From Rotaria macrura (lineage: Eukaryota; Rotifera; Eurotatoria; Philodinida; Philodinidae), in assembly GCA_900239685.1 (NCBI GenBank), contig OENT01000851.1, positions 1-64,000 of the forward strand: a stretch of 64,000 bases of DNA, read 5' to 3'. The notes under the pieces were generated by a model. The model did no database searches, was not told the origin of the DNA, and saw only the letters and a program-made list of their open reading frames with translations. Shown one piece after another: positions 1 through 11,439 of this stretch. Made by a program: the position numbers and the translations under genes. Each line of letters opens with the position of its first letter. Position 1 is the first letter of the stretch.

Positions 1-42
1 CAGGAAACAAGACAATAAATAGAATCTCAAATGATACAAAAC

Positions 43-58
43 AGATGTTGAATGACAA
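43..58 (+). repeat. Left target-site duplication of the LINE
   Basis: The 16-bp sequence agatgttgaatgacaa is found here and identically at 1188-1203, immediately flanking the truncated LINE. Confidence 0.85.
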
Positions 59-1187
59 GACCAATTTCGTTGATCGATTCTTTTTTAAAAATTCAGGAAA
101 GATTATATCTCGATCGTTTTATGAAAATTCTTAAAGACAAAGCATTAATTCCCGATACACAATCTGGTTTCCTTCCAGGACGAAGACTTCAAACTCGAGT
201 ACTATTATTATTAGAGCAACTAACTTCATATATGTCTAATAGTTCACAGGTTGCCACAGTGTTTGTGGATTTCAAATCTGCATTCGATCAATTATGGTTC
301 GCAGGATGTTTAGGAAAGCTACGAAGAATGGGTATCTCAAAGGCAGACATTAAATGGATTGGTGTTTGGTTCCATAACAGACGTGCCGTTATAGAGATAG
401 GTGGAAAAAGATCTCGTTGGTTTCCTGTGAAAAGAGGTGGCCCTCAAGGCTCTTGTTTTACTCCGATTTTATTCATTACTTATCATTCTGATATGGAACA
501 GTTTTTATGCATGGTAAATTCTATTAGATTTAATGGAACGACCTCTACTAGTTTGAGAAGGATACTCTTCTCCACATTTGTCCTACCTTTTTTTACATGG
601 TTATTCGTTTTATTTCCTTTATTTACTCGCTCTCAAATGAATGATTTATCGCATTATTACTATACGTCTTTAAAAAGAATATACCATTGTCTTTATTGGA
701 ATGATCTATTCTTCTCTTTCGCGTACAAGGAGAAATCTCTTGAAGATCATGTTTTTACATATTGGACTAAATATTTTAAAAAAAAGGCATGCCCGCACTC
801 TGTCGACGGTAGGCTATTACAAGAACAATGTTGGCTTAACAATATTCGTTCTCAGTGGCAACAAGGCAATATCAAAATAAAATGTCTTAGAAGGTCGAAA
901 CGCTTTGTTCCACATGTGGACGTACTTACAAGATCTATTCAATGGTTGGAAGAATATGGAGGTGCAGGAGATTCAATCGTCGAACTTAACTCCGACGAAC
1001 TAGAACTGTTCGCCGAATTCCCTGATACTTTCTAATATTCTAGGGTTATCTTCTTTTCTGTCATAACCTTCGCTTTCTCGTTTCAATGTTTTTTTTCCTC
1101 TTTTCTCTTTATTTTGTTGTTAGTTTGTGCCAGTCTGCTGTCCCTTTAGGACCGTAAGGTCATGGGGTCTTTTATGCAATACAAGTA
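59..1187 (+). mobile_element. 5'-truncated non-LTR retrotransposon (LINE) copy with partial reverse transcriptase
   Basis: A 327-codon open frame (52-1035) encodes part of a LINE reverse transcriptase. An RPISL block near residues 3-7, SGFLPGRR at 38-45, motif A with the catalytic Asp (FVDFKSAFD, 71-79) and motif B (GGPQGS, 129-134) are visible. The frame then jumps at about residue 148 directly into the cysteine/histidine-rich and tryptophan-rich C-terminal part, so the [F/Y]xDD catalytic block is missing through an in-frame internal deletion. The coding part is followed by about 150 bp of 3' UTR. The copy is bounded by perfect 16-bp direct repeats (43-58 and 1188-1203), which fixes both ends. 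The 5' end lies inside the RT domain, as expected from incomplete target-primed reverse transcription. Clade is uncertain; it cannot be autonomous. Confidence 0.88.
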
Positions 1188-1203
1188 AGATGTTGAATGA
1201 CAA
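1188..1203 (+). repeat. Right target-site duplication of the LINE
   Basis: Exact 16-bp copy of 43-58. There is no long poly(A) tail in front of it; the element ends in a short A-rich stretch (gcaatacaagta). Confidence 0.85.
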
Positions 1204-3475
1204 AGTCATTGTAAAATTCAGCAGCTCTCTACATCCAAATACTGATCAACTCAATCAATGCTTAACATGTGTTTTCATGATTGAATGGAAATATTTTCAT
1301 GATTGTATTCAAATCTAAAATTGATCGTAAAAACGCTCAGATTCTCAAATAACCATAGCAGTTAACTCGACGTCTTGTCACTGACGCTCAAATGAAAATC
1401 TACCTATAATTCACGTACTTATATGAAGAAAAAGGATTTTGATGAGGAATCATCCAATGTCTTAAATGATCTAAGCATTAACTAAAGCTACTCGAAATGT
1501 ACTCAACGTACTTGAATCGATTGACTTTAACACAATCTTTTCTTTTATTATCCGTGTCATTAATTTAGGGAAAAAAAATTAAACTAATGTCATTGAATAA
1601 TTTCGAGTAAAAATGATTAAAATTTTAAAATGGTACTAAAGCACAGAAAAAAACAAAGTTTATGAAAGTTCTCCATGTAAAAAAACAAATAATTTTCAAT
1701 CGTTCAGAATACAAGACATGATCGATATTGATGCAGTGCAATACAGTAACTGTCTCGTTTAAAAAAAAAGTATTTGAAATACAATGATCAGAGTAAAGAA
1801 AACATATTCAAAAATTGTGTTTTTCCTCAAAAACCCGACAAATATTCAGTACGGGTTACCAGGTTTTGAACTGTGTCATTAGAAATTTTTTTTTACCTAA
1901 GAACATCAATCATACACACCTGTCTGCAAATGTCCTCAAGTGTTCAATGATGCAAAATGTCTGATAATTCAGTACGATCTATAAAATGAAGGCATTCTTT
2001 TTATTTCGATTATTTTCCAACGATTTCAAACGTAAAACAAAGAGATTATAACAATAAAATAAGCATAGAAATTACTTGAGGTCGATTATATGAAATGAAG
2101 ACAATATTGTTATTTCATTAAATATCATGATCTCGAGTTAAAACTAAATCTTTAGTCTCTTCTTGATAGACTATTACTTTTACGGAATGATTTTGAAATA
2201 GGCGCTATTTTCATATATCGAGTTTCAACCTAAGTCATGAACTGTCTACTAGGGACTGCTAAAAGTTGAACAGGGGTCGCAGCGGCCTATGGCTGAAAAT
2301 CAGGGAAATGAGCAGGACACATTTTAGAAAAAAATCAGGACATTTAAAGTTTAGCATAGAACTATTATTCAGGATGAAAATCGTAGATAAGCATGTTCAT
2401 CAATGATGCTTCATTGATACTACTAGATTATATTTCTTCGAATACTTATTTCGATTTCTGCTTTTTCATTGTCGTTTGCTATCTCTAATTGTGCATTGTG
2501 TATGGGCTTTCTTTTCCTCGAGCATGTGGCACTGAGAGGGGACATATGTTCCCAGCCGAAATCACACCTCTATGAGAACAATCCGTATTCTCACGCTTTT
2601 AAAGATTCTATATCTATCTTTTCAGCATTCAAACCATTTCTGTCCATCACATCTTCTTTCGCACTTCTACTTTTCTTTTTCTTATTACCCCTACTCTTGG
2701 GACATATAAAATAGCCATGTTATAGTTAATCGAATGGAAGCGTTTAAAAGAAAACCGTAGTAAATCGACTGAACTGTTAAAATAAGGCATACAGAATTTA
2801 ATTCAGCTACGAATGGTCCCTGACCAAATGATTTAGAGATCAGCGAAGTACTGATGATAATCACTAATGATAAAATAGTTGCTTTCAAAAATCAATGTGT
2901 TTCATTTTATAGAAAATATTCGATAAATATTGCCATAAAATTTTTAAGAAACCTAGACTATAACCGAATAACACGTCATAATTATGTATATGTGGGGTCG
3001 TACAGATATAAATCTTAAAAGATCAGGATAGCATCATTGTGAGACTTGAAATTAATGAATAAGATTGAGTTGTGCAAGCCTTTTAGTTCTCTTTTGAACA
3101 CACTTTAGCATTGATAATCAATCTTGTTAGAAAATACGGAAGACCCATACCCGCAGCAAATATTGATCTCAGAGAAAGATATCGTTCTTTGCATATGATT
3201 AAAAATGCATCATCAGTAAAAAGACACGGTCTTTTAACGTGTTATGTCAGTGTTCAACACCTCTAAAGAGAAAAGAACTTCTCAGAAAACATGGGAATAC
3301 AGAGAAAAATAAAAATGATGAAAATCTGAACAAGTAACGTAATAATTGACTCAATATTGTAACATTTCAAACAACGCTTAGTGTACTATTGCATGAAAGC
3401 AGTCAATATTTTTTTTTAATGATAATTCGTTAGTCTCTCAGAAAATTCTTTTGGGAAACATGATCAATATGATGC

Positions 3476-3556
3476 CCAGGGACGCATCAGTGTTGGTGGC
3501 CATCGATCCACTAATCACCAGTCTCACTGGTCCACCAACCACCGGTGCATCCCTAA
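3476..3556. repeat. Short imperfect foldback, about 80 bp
   Basis: The left side (agggacgcatcagtgttggt) pairs imperfectly with the reverse complement of the right side (accaccggtgcatccct), around a loop near 3515. Flanking 'atgatgccc' and 'atgatgccct' extend the symmetry. It is more GC-rich than its surroundings. It could be a tiny MITE or a structured element; no function can be assigned. Confidence 0.45.
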
Positions 3557-4649
3557 TGATGCCCTGTGGGAACCGTTTCGAAAAATTCTATATGTAGTAA
3601 TTACAAAGAAGATAATCATGCTTAAAAGTTTACACTTTCATAAGGCAGCTCAAACCGTTATCTTTGGTCGTAATTCTTCTAGATCGATAAACACGTTATT
3701 TCGTGAAATAATAACGATTGATCACCAGTATATTTATTGTCTAATGATAAAACCTGAATTTGTTATTTTTATGATGCTATGCGCAATATTAGCTGAAATG
3801 GAAATTTGGGAAGGAAAGTTTGAAGCTACATTTCTTCGTAGTGTTCGATTTGTGTAAAGGTATGGTTTACATTCAAACACCTCATTCTAATTTCTATTTT
3901 ACATTGAATATTTCGATATTGGAATGTCCAATTTTTAGGAGACACATAAAAAGTTTACGAGATTACTTATGATCTGACGATGAACTCTATGACTCATGGA
4001 ACTAAAAATGTTTTCATATTTTTTTTTCGAATTTTAAACGCTTGATTAGTTTCTTCATTCAATTTCTCATGAATTCTGTCTTTTTTCCCCTTTTTGTGCA
4101 TGATGTTGGTGCGTATCGATCTTGAATGTTCGTATTAGATCAAGAGAAATTTCCATATTATCCTCAGAATCATCTCATTGTTTGTTAAATACATCAAAGA
4201 GTATCATTTTTATACATTAAAGATTTGATCTCGAATCAAATGTTTTACTTTAGTTCAGTATTTATTATACTAATGTCCTTTCCGATGGATATTTGGAGGT
4301 AAACAGTTAGGTTTTGTAATTCTACACTATTTTTTCACTGCATAGTTCTTGAATCGACTAGATATTTCCTTCCAGTCGACATCATCTTTAGAGATTGTTT
4401 TCAACAATTGAAAATCAATAGAAATGTGTAACTATGGAAGTAACAACCAAAATGATAGAAAACATTATTAATACTACAACATCTTTATCAAGAACAATAT
4501 AAAAAAAACAATGATTATTGATAACTGACAGCATAGCAGTGACAGTATCTTATGAACTCTGGTATTTTAATCGAGTAATGAAGGACTTCAAAGCAATATT
4601 GAAAAAAACAGATTTTTAGTGTTTACAGTAAGCGATTAGATTGAATATC

Positions 4650-5340
4650 GAAAGCCATTAGCCATGCTGAGAAAGATCTTGAAGAAAATATATATCGATA
4701 TCATGGTTGTAAAATATGGAAAGAAATAATTACAAAAGAAATGAGACTCCTGTAAGTGAACTGGCCACCAGTAGAAGATAAAAGACATCGCACTATATTG
4801 AATTGAACTAAAGCGTATTCATAAAGTAGAAGTATACTATATAATATTCATCCTGTACGTTACAGATGCAACTATCAACAGTAAAGAAACTCACCAGATG
4901 TCGGAAAGAAAAACTCAAGCTTAATTCACATTAAAATCCATTTCTACAATAATTTAAACAACGAATCTTAATGAAAAGAGCCGAAAAAGCTTTATGCTGA
5001 TCTTTCAACTATACGAGAGATGTATGCTCATATACGTGTATGCAATGGAATTTAGGCAGTTTGAAATTCTACATTGGTGAGTGCGGCTTGATCAACAAAC
5101 TTAGGTTGTTATTGAAGAGAATATTTATCAGCAGATGCCACACCATCATGAAGCAACAAGTACTATTAATTATTTTTGGAACGATGCATTTTCTTTTAAT
5201 GAATCAGCGATTAGTTTAACATATTACACGGACACATGCAATTTCAAACGAAGATGACTACATAAATCTATTAAGAATATCAGAGTGACAATGAATGAAC
5301 CGAAATCTTACCATCACATTCTCAACTTGATGCGTTTACT
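4650..5340 (+). pseudogene. Possible decayed coding region, unidentified
   Basis: Short protein-like stretches follow each other on the plus strand in changing frames. One near 4655-4752 includes AEKDLEENIYRYHGCKIWKE; another near 4755-4800 includes WPPVEDKRHRTILN; a third near 4811-4920 begins ELKRIHKVEVYY; a fourth near 5130-5260 contains HHHEATSTINYFWNDAFSF. They are separated by stops and frame changes and no splice sites join them well. The composition looks more like protein than random AT-rich translation, but I recognise no family. It may be a relic of a host gene, or chance. Confidence 0.22.
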
Positions 5341-5957
5341 GTTAGAAAAAAGTCACTCGAAAAAATCGTAAAGATTTTTTTATCTCTGTTAGTTTTTACG
5401 AAGATTGTGAAAGTAAATCTTTTAAATAAATTTATGATACGAAATTTCATTTATGATCAATGGCATGAAAAATATGTCATGTTGTAAACATCGTAGCGAA
5501 CGGAACGTTTTTAGTAAATGAGTATCGCAATGGATTTTTCAATGAAGATAATGTCGGAGATTGACATAGGATCTCATTTCAAGATGCAATGAAACTTGTT
5601 TAGAAATCATTTAAATTTGTAAACGTTTCCTTCAAGCATACAATATATATATATCATTTTCAGTTATATCTAACTACACAAGAAGACATTTACGGTCAAG
5701 AAGATACAACATCGGAATGGTGCTTTCGCAGAAAAAATAAACATTTCATATTGCAATGTTTGATCGTTGAAAATTAGTTTTGTTGATTCGAAGAAATTCG
5801 CACAGTAGTACATGCTCTTGTCTGTACAATGTGATAGATTTTGTCGGCCATTGTTCTTGTTTTCTCTGCTATTAAATACTGATTTTGGTTATACAAGACG
5901 ATGGTGATTTGGTAAAAAGACGATACGGAATAGAGTTGAAGTAAGTAAAAGAAAGTT

Positions 5958-6977
5958 CTATCGTCTTGAATGAAAACTACGATGTTTCAAATTCACGAAT
6001 TTAAATAAGGCATTACGGAAGGTACTTCCACCAGAAAGAGTATAAATATAGAATGGCATTCCGTTTGACAGGAAATGAAGCATTTGAGCAATATTATACA
6101 CCAAATTGTTAACAGCAACGTCCAATGTAGACATTTGCACATTAGCAACTATCGATGAGTATAATTTCTGGAATGCCAAGGGAAGAGATAGAATGAAAAG
6201 AATAAACACTTGTATGAGAAGCATTAATAATAGATACTGATCTTGTTTGGTCAATCGACGTTGTTGATTTCCTTGGACTGTTACGGTGTTGGTTATCATT
6301 GTTGAATCCATATGACTGACTCGACCTCTCGATTCATGAATGTTGTGGATTGTCAGCAAACCAAAAAGAAGCATAAAAGGTAAAGGACCAATCGCAAGAG
6401 CCATAAAGAATAGATCAGTTACAAATCGGCATATCATCGTTGCACCGTAGCATTTCTGAGGAGCATTCACTTGATATGGTTCATGACAATATAGAACATG
6501 AGAAAAAACTAAAATTGACACAACGAGAGTAACGATGATAGCTCGTTGAGTATTTTTCAATGAACTTAAACGTCGACGTTGTAAATTTGGACTTGACAAA
6601 AGCCATCGATCGATCATAGCAAAAAGTATATACCAAACCGCTACTGGTCTTGCAGTGTTGACAAAGAAGCCACGAAGTTTACAACATACTCGGTTCGTTG
6701 CTGTTAGATCAGCACCCCAACCAGATAGTACTCGTGAGAGAAGACCAGAAACAATGGCAACAAGATTCACCATGGATGAGAATAAAAACAGCACAGCACA
6801 TGGATTCAGACGAAATGGTAATTGACCCAAAACTAGAATATTGAGAACGTTTCCAATGCAACCAAAAAGAAAGATAAAAATTGAAAGGTAACGAGTGATT
6901 TGCAGTGTGGCATTATTTATGATTGCAATCACATTTGCATTCGACACTATAGAGGTTGTTGAATTGAGTTGACTCAT
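5958..6977 (-). CDS. Rhodopsin-type G protein-coupled receptor, intronless
   Basis: A single uninterrupted 339-residue frame with seven hydrophobic segments at about residues 30-51, 58-80, 103-122, 144-164, 186-210, 247-270 and 290-314. Class A landmarks are present: GN at 42-43 in TM1, Cys98/99 before TM3 and Cys176 in the second extracellular loop for the usual disulfide, and DRW at 123-125 where most receptors have DRY. The NPxxY region is altered to GMPFYIY (306-312). N-glycosylation sites NST (5-7) and NAT (22-24) mark the extracellular N terminus. It would be a plasma-membrane receptor; the ligand is unknown, and a peptide (FMRFamide-receptor-like) is a guess. The lack of introns contrasts with the other genes here and fits a retrocopied or lineage-expanded receptor family. 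Confidence 0.85.
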   Translation of the reverse strand: MSQLNSTTSIVSNANVIAIINNATLQITRYLSIFIFLFGCIGNVLNILVLGQLPFRLNPCAVLFLFSSMVNLVAIVSGLLSRVLSGWGADLTATNRVCCKLRGFFVNTARPVAVWYILFAMIDRWLLSSPNLQRRRLSSLKNTQRAIIVTLVVSILVFSHVLYCHEPYQVNAPQKCYGATMICRFVTDLFFMALAIGPLPFMLLFGLLTIHNIHESRGRVSHMDSTMITNTVTVQGNQQRRLTKQDQYLLLMLLIQVFILFILSLPLAFQKLYSSIVANVQMSTLDVAVNNLVYNIAQMLHFLSNGMPFYIYTLSGGSTFRNALFKFVNLKHRSFHSRR

Positions 6978-9900
6978 AATAGATTTAATCTGAAAGTGAT
7001 AAGAGAAAACAACGAACTTTGGAAATCTGTAGCTACTTAAAAGTTATAGAATCTATTAAGATCAAGAAATTCGTCGGACGTTGAATTTATCGTTTTGTCG
7101 AAATTTCCTTCTCTTATCCCATGATAGTTTGTAAAACCACGATCATTGTAAGAATTAATTAAGAATGGTACATTCTTGTCACTTTTAATTAATTTCAAAC
7201 ATACCCATTCGTTTTTAACACAAAATGTAGTATTTGTACACTTTATAAAAATGATCTCTGGGGAACTGACCTTCAGTTCATGATTTCATTCGCTCACTCG
7301 TTCAGAAACGGATTGTCTCTACTATATATTTTATGAGACTGCATCCATATACTTAGTGTCAAAATTACACGATCATTATTTTTCAAAAGATGGATGTCGT
7401 CAATCGATCTCTATTGTATATAACATGTATATTTATACAATGGGGTTGAAAGATAGGCAACGATGAATGTGAAATTGCAATCTTTGTTGAAGATTATGTG
7501 ACTCTATTCGTACTCACTTATTGATACGGAGCTGTCACTTATTATTAGTTTTTAATCTGTTGGTGTTGAATCCAGGTATTGAAAATCTTTTAAAAGTTCA
7601 CAACTCAATTATTCAGTTCAGATGTCTACACTGATAAATTGTGTGAGCATTCTTCTGAGAATAGCTCAAGATGTGAATATCTAAGTTCTATTTTTGAATA
7701 CTACGATGAGTCTAGGTTTTACCCTTTCAAATCAAAGAAATTTCAATATGAGAAATCAAATATCAAATCGATGATGGATGAAGACAATCTATGTCGACAA
7801 GTAATATACGAGTAGATTCTTTTCTCAGTCAAACACGTAGTGTAAAATTTTAACGATTAAAGTAAAACATTTACACTTCATAATATTGTGTATTATTATA
7901 ATTATCTAGACGATTCGGCTGAACTATCTCTCTTACAATTTTATATATGAAGCGTATAGATTAGCGCTTGTGTGTTAATAATAATCGACGATTCACTAGA
8001 TATTCGTAGAATACAGCTGCAGGTAAAATCTTTCATTAAGATCTTTAGCCGTCATTCTTTTCTGAATTCTTTGTATTTACAGAGTTTTTCCTTTTTTTTA
8101 TTACAACGGGTCGATAGGCCCATTCCAAACAAGATGCAACCACTGATAAAATGTATTTTTTCATTCGAACAAAATTTGACACGATTTGTTTTCAAATAAT
8201 AAACATAGAAATAGTGTTAGTTATGGAAAATAAATGAATTGTATGGTTATATTTTCAATTTGATATAAATGAAAGCAAATGTATGCAAGAATAAGTTCTA
8301 TTTCATGTTTGATAGTTTCATTCAAACAGAATAATATCAACAATTAGTGAATCATATATTTGACACCTGAAAAATAGGTTCATATATGCTGAAATTGAGA
8401 ATGATGACAGAGACAACGAACACTGTCTCCTTCGATCTCACGCACGCTACATTGACTAAACAGAATAGTAAAAAAGCTCATTTTTTACGGTGTAACTTCC
8501 AATAACAGGATATGGCAATGATTTGTATCTCACATGTAATCTCTAGTTTTGTCATAACAGGATATTGCCACGACTAAGAACCCATGTTTATGTCACAATC
8601 GATATGAGAAAACAATTTAATTTGGAATATGCCAGATAATTAGAAATAAAACTCTGTAAACACTGTGAAAGGTACTTAGAAAAAAACTTGTTAGAGAAAA
8701 TAAACTTGTGCAGAAAAACGAGCCAAATGTTTTTCTTTATCTCTGGTTACTTATTCAGCCATTCAGATATTTTGATCGTATGAAATGTAGAATAAACCGA
8801 GTGGCATTTAACAATTAGGATCCGTTTCTTAGACACTATAGCGTTTAGTATTTAATGATAAAATGTATACTGATTGATCTCATTTTCGTTTTTTTTTCTC
8901 AGGATAAACGATGACGATTTTTCATTCCTCAATATTTCACACAATTTTCATGAATTACTGTTCAAGAGTCTACACTTTTTTCAATCTCTGCTCGAGATTA
9001 TCGAACTGAAAACAGGTTCACTATTTTAGTTCAGAGTAAAACTCAACCAATTATTGAATGTTATCATGTCCCTAAGAAGATATTTAATGCAAAAATCTAA
9101 ATCTAAGAAGGAAAGAAAACATTTTTTGTGAATAATATCAACTCCATGTACAATCGATAATTTTCAAAAAAAAGGCAGTAAAGATAATCACTCAATGCAT
9201 AACTTATGGAAAAAGTCTAACTAAGAATTTCAATATCAACTGGATTCTAATCTGATCAGACATAGTTTACTTGATTCTTGTTGTCTCGACTACTTCTTCA
9301 TACTAGGACACTTAAAGTAGCTCCTCCAGAACGGAACATAGAACTGTATAGGTTTAAATTGTTTCTGCTGTTACTTTTCTAATAAAGTATGAATTCAAAA
9401 TTTTCTACAGAAAATTAATATTGGCATTATTCTTACATGTTAATGAGTCACGAAGATCTATTGACCTCAAATATTGAAGCACGATCATAAGTCATCGATT
9501 GTTCCGCACTCAACAAGGCTGAATGAAATTTTCAAACGCTAAGGTAATGGAGGAAAAAGATGTCGAGATGTTTCTCAATATTTAAAAATATGACAAGGTT
9601 TCTCTAGACATAAAATATTTGATGAATGGAATAGAATCAATATAAATATGATGTGTTTGATCAAAAGTTGTACGGTGGCAAAATTTGGTGCTATGTATGC
9701 AATTAAATCAAGAACGTTGCTTCTTCATCATATTTATTCGTACCAAATATATAAAGCACAACATTGTTTTTTGCTTCTCATTCCAACATGAAAGGAAGCT
9801 CGATTTTACAATGAAGATTGTAAAATTTCCCAAGCTATAACAGGAATTTTACTAATCTATTCTGAAAACGTTTTGATACAACAAGCAAAATAAAACATTT

Positions 9901-11439
9901 CTAAAGATAATCAAGCCATCGCTAACAAGAGAAGGAAACTTCAAAATTATTGATCATTCATAATGAGACTTGCCCAATCATATCGCTGTGACATTGTGAC
10001 AAACGTTTTTTGAAACGCCTAAAAATCTATGATAGGTAGAAAGTTCATTCAAATGTCATTCAACGTAACTCGACGAGTTCTATCTATGCCATGAATTGAA
10101 TTTTTTTTTTCGTTGAACCATACAGTTTGCACAATTGGTTTATAGTCACGTAGCACTGTGGCATAAATGGCCTCTGAATTTGGAATGCTCTGACTTATTT
10201 TTGAATTTCCTGCAAACGACATACCTCAATAAAAACAGACTGGAAGCAATTCTGAAGGCATGAAACGAGCTTCCCAATCGTAAAAAATATTTCCTCTAGC
10301 TCTTGTTATTCATTTTAAAAGTGAAACACACGTAATACTGTGACATTATTTTCTTCGATCACTTTTGAGTCACTTAACGTTCTCAGATCTATTTGATTTT
10401 TTACAACCATTGGTCTTTTCTTTATATATATAACAGGTGTAAAAAATATCAAATTGCTACATCCAAGCGAATACTCGTTATCACTACGGCAAGTTGGAAA
10501 CCCTGCGACAGTGTAAATATTGCAGTGAGAAGGGAAAGTTAAAAATAAATAGGTTATTTCGTACAGAATACTATTCTGTACCGAATGGAATATGATAGTC
10601 AAAATTATTTAAAAAATATTTCTCCCTTAAAAAATTCAAGATACGATTTTTGAGAGGTTTAAAACTCGGTTTCGGTTACCAAAATACAATTAGTTGTCAA
10701 GAAAAAAATAATTACATTACCAACGTGAAAAACTTCATCTAATGACATGTCGAGATCAGTTCGTCTAGCAAAAAACATTTTCGAAAACTTCCTTAGCGAA
10801 GTGTCGTGTTACGTTGACAAGCCGAATGATTTTCAAGTTCTCTGCAGTCTGATACTTTATTGAATTTTGAAGAAAGTAACGAACCTCGGAATTCTATTGA
10901 ATGCTACATCAATTCATCATCAAAAGAAGAATTTGATTGTTACGCTTGTATCAAAAGCAATAATGCGAATGAACAGATGGTATCCTTCAAAAACTTTTCT
11001 AATACATAGGACACAAGAATGGATAAATTTTACGTTCCACAGGTACAGAAAATTGTATGAAATAATGCCACACGAAACTGATCTAGGTACTTTTATTTTT
11101 TTAATTGAAAAACCGAACCTCCTCATAAAGATAACATAACGATTATTTTATGTTCCTTTTTATCAGCAACTAACTCAAGAACGGTAAGGCCAGCAATTTT
11201 ATAGTTCAGCGATTAGAACCAATGCTTGTACTCTATAATCTATACAAAAATGCTTCCATAAAAAATTTAAATCCAGTAGAAAGTTATAAGAGAAACGTCC
11301 TCGTACGCATTTTTAATCTGCGGTTTGCTCAAAAATATGTCAGCAGAATAGCAAATAATTCAGTATATGCATATGAAAATTTATCTCCGGTTGAAAGAAT
11401 AATATTTACTGGTTGTAGAACTACGTAAGCACTGGTTAT
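6978..11439. other. Intergenic stretch, no gene recognised
   Basis: AT-rich sequence upstream of the GPCR. Short open frames (for example 10315-10602 minus and 10867-11139 plus) have random-looking composition and no family resemblance. The promoter of the GPCR should lie just after 6977, but no core element stands out. Confidence 0.5.
11432..11439 (+). repeat. Left 8-bp target-site duplication of the hAT-type element
   Basis: Octamer ctggttat, repeated exactly at 12524-12531 on the other side of the element. Confidence 0.85.

Larger units (their letters stand above)
1204..5957. other. Intergenic stretch, gene-poor
   Basis: AT-rich sequence without a convincing gene. It contains a small foldback at 3476-3556 and a possible decayed coding stretch at about 4650-5340, listed separately. 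On the minus strand, 2691-2888 opens with a signal-peptide-like stretch (MKATILSLVIIISTSLISKS), but no credible continuation or splice partner was found, so it is not called as a gene. Confidence 0.5.

Noticed and set aside
2469-2888. Possible small secreted peptide gene on the minus strand with a signal-peptide-like start
   Set aside because: No splice model joins the start to the Lys-rich stretch downstream, and no family resemblance was found.
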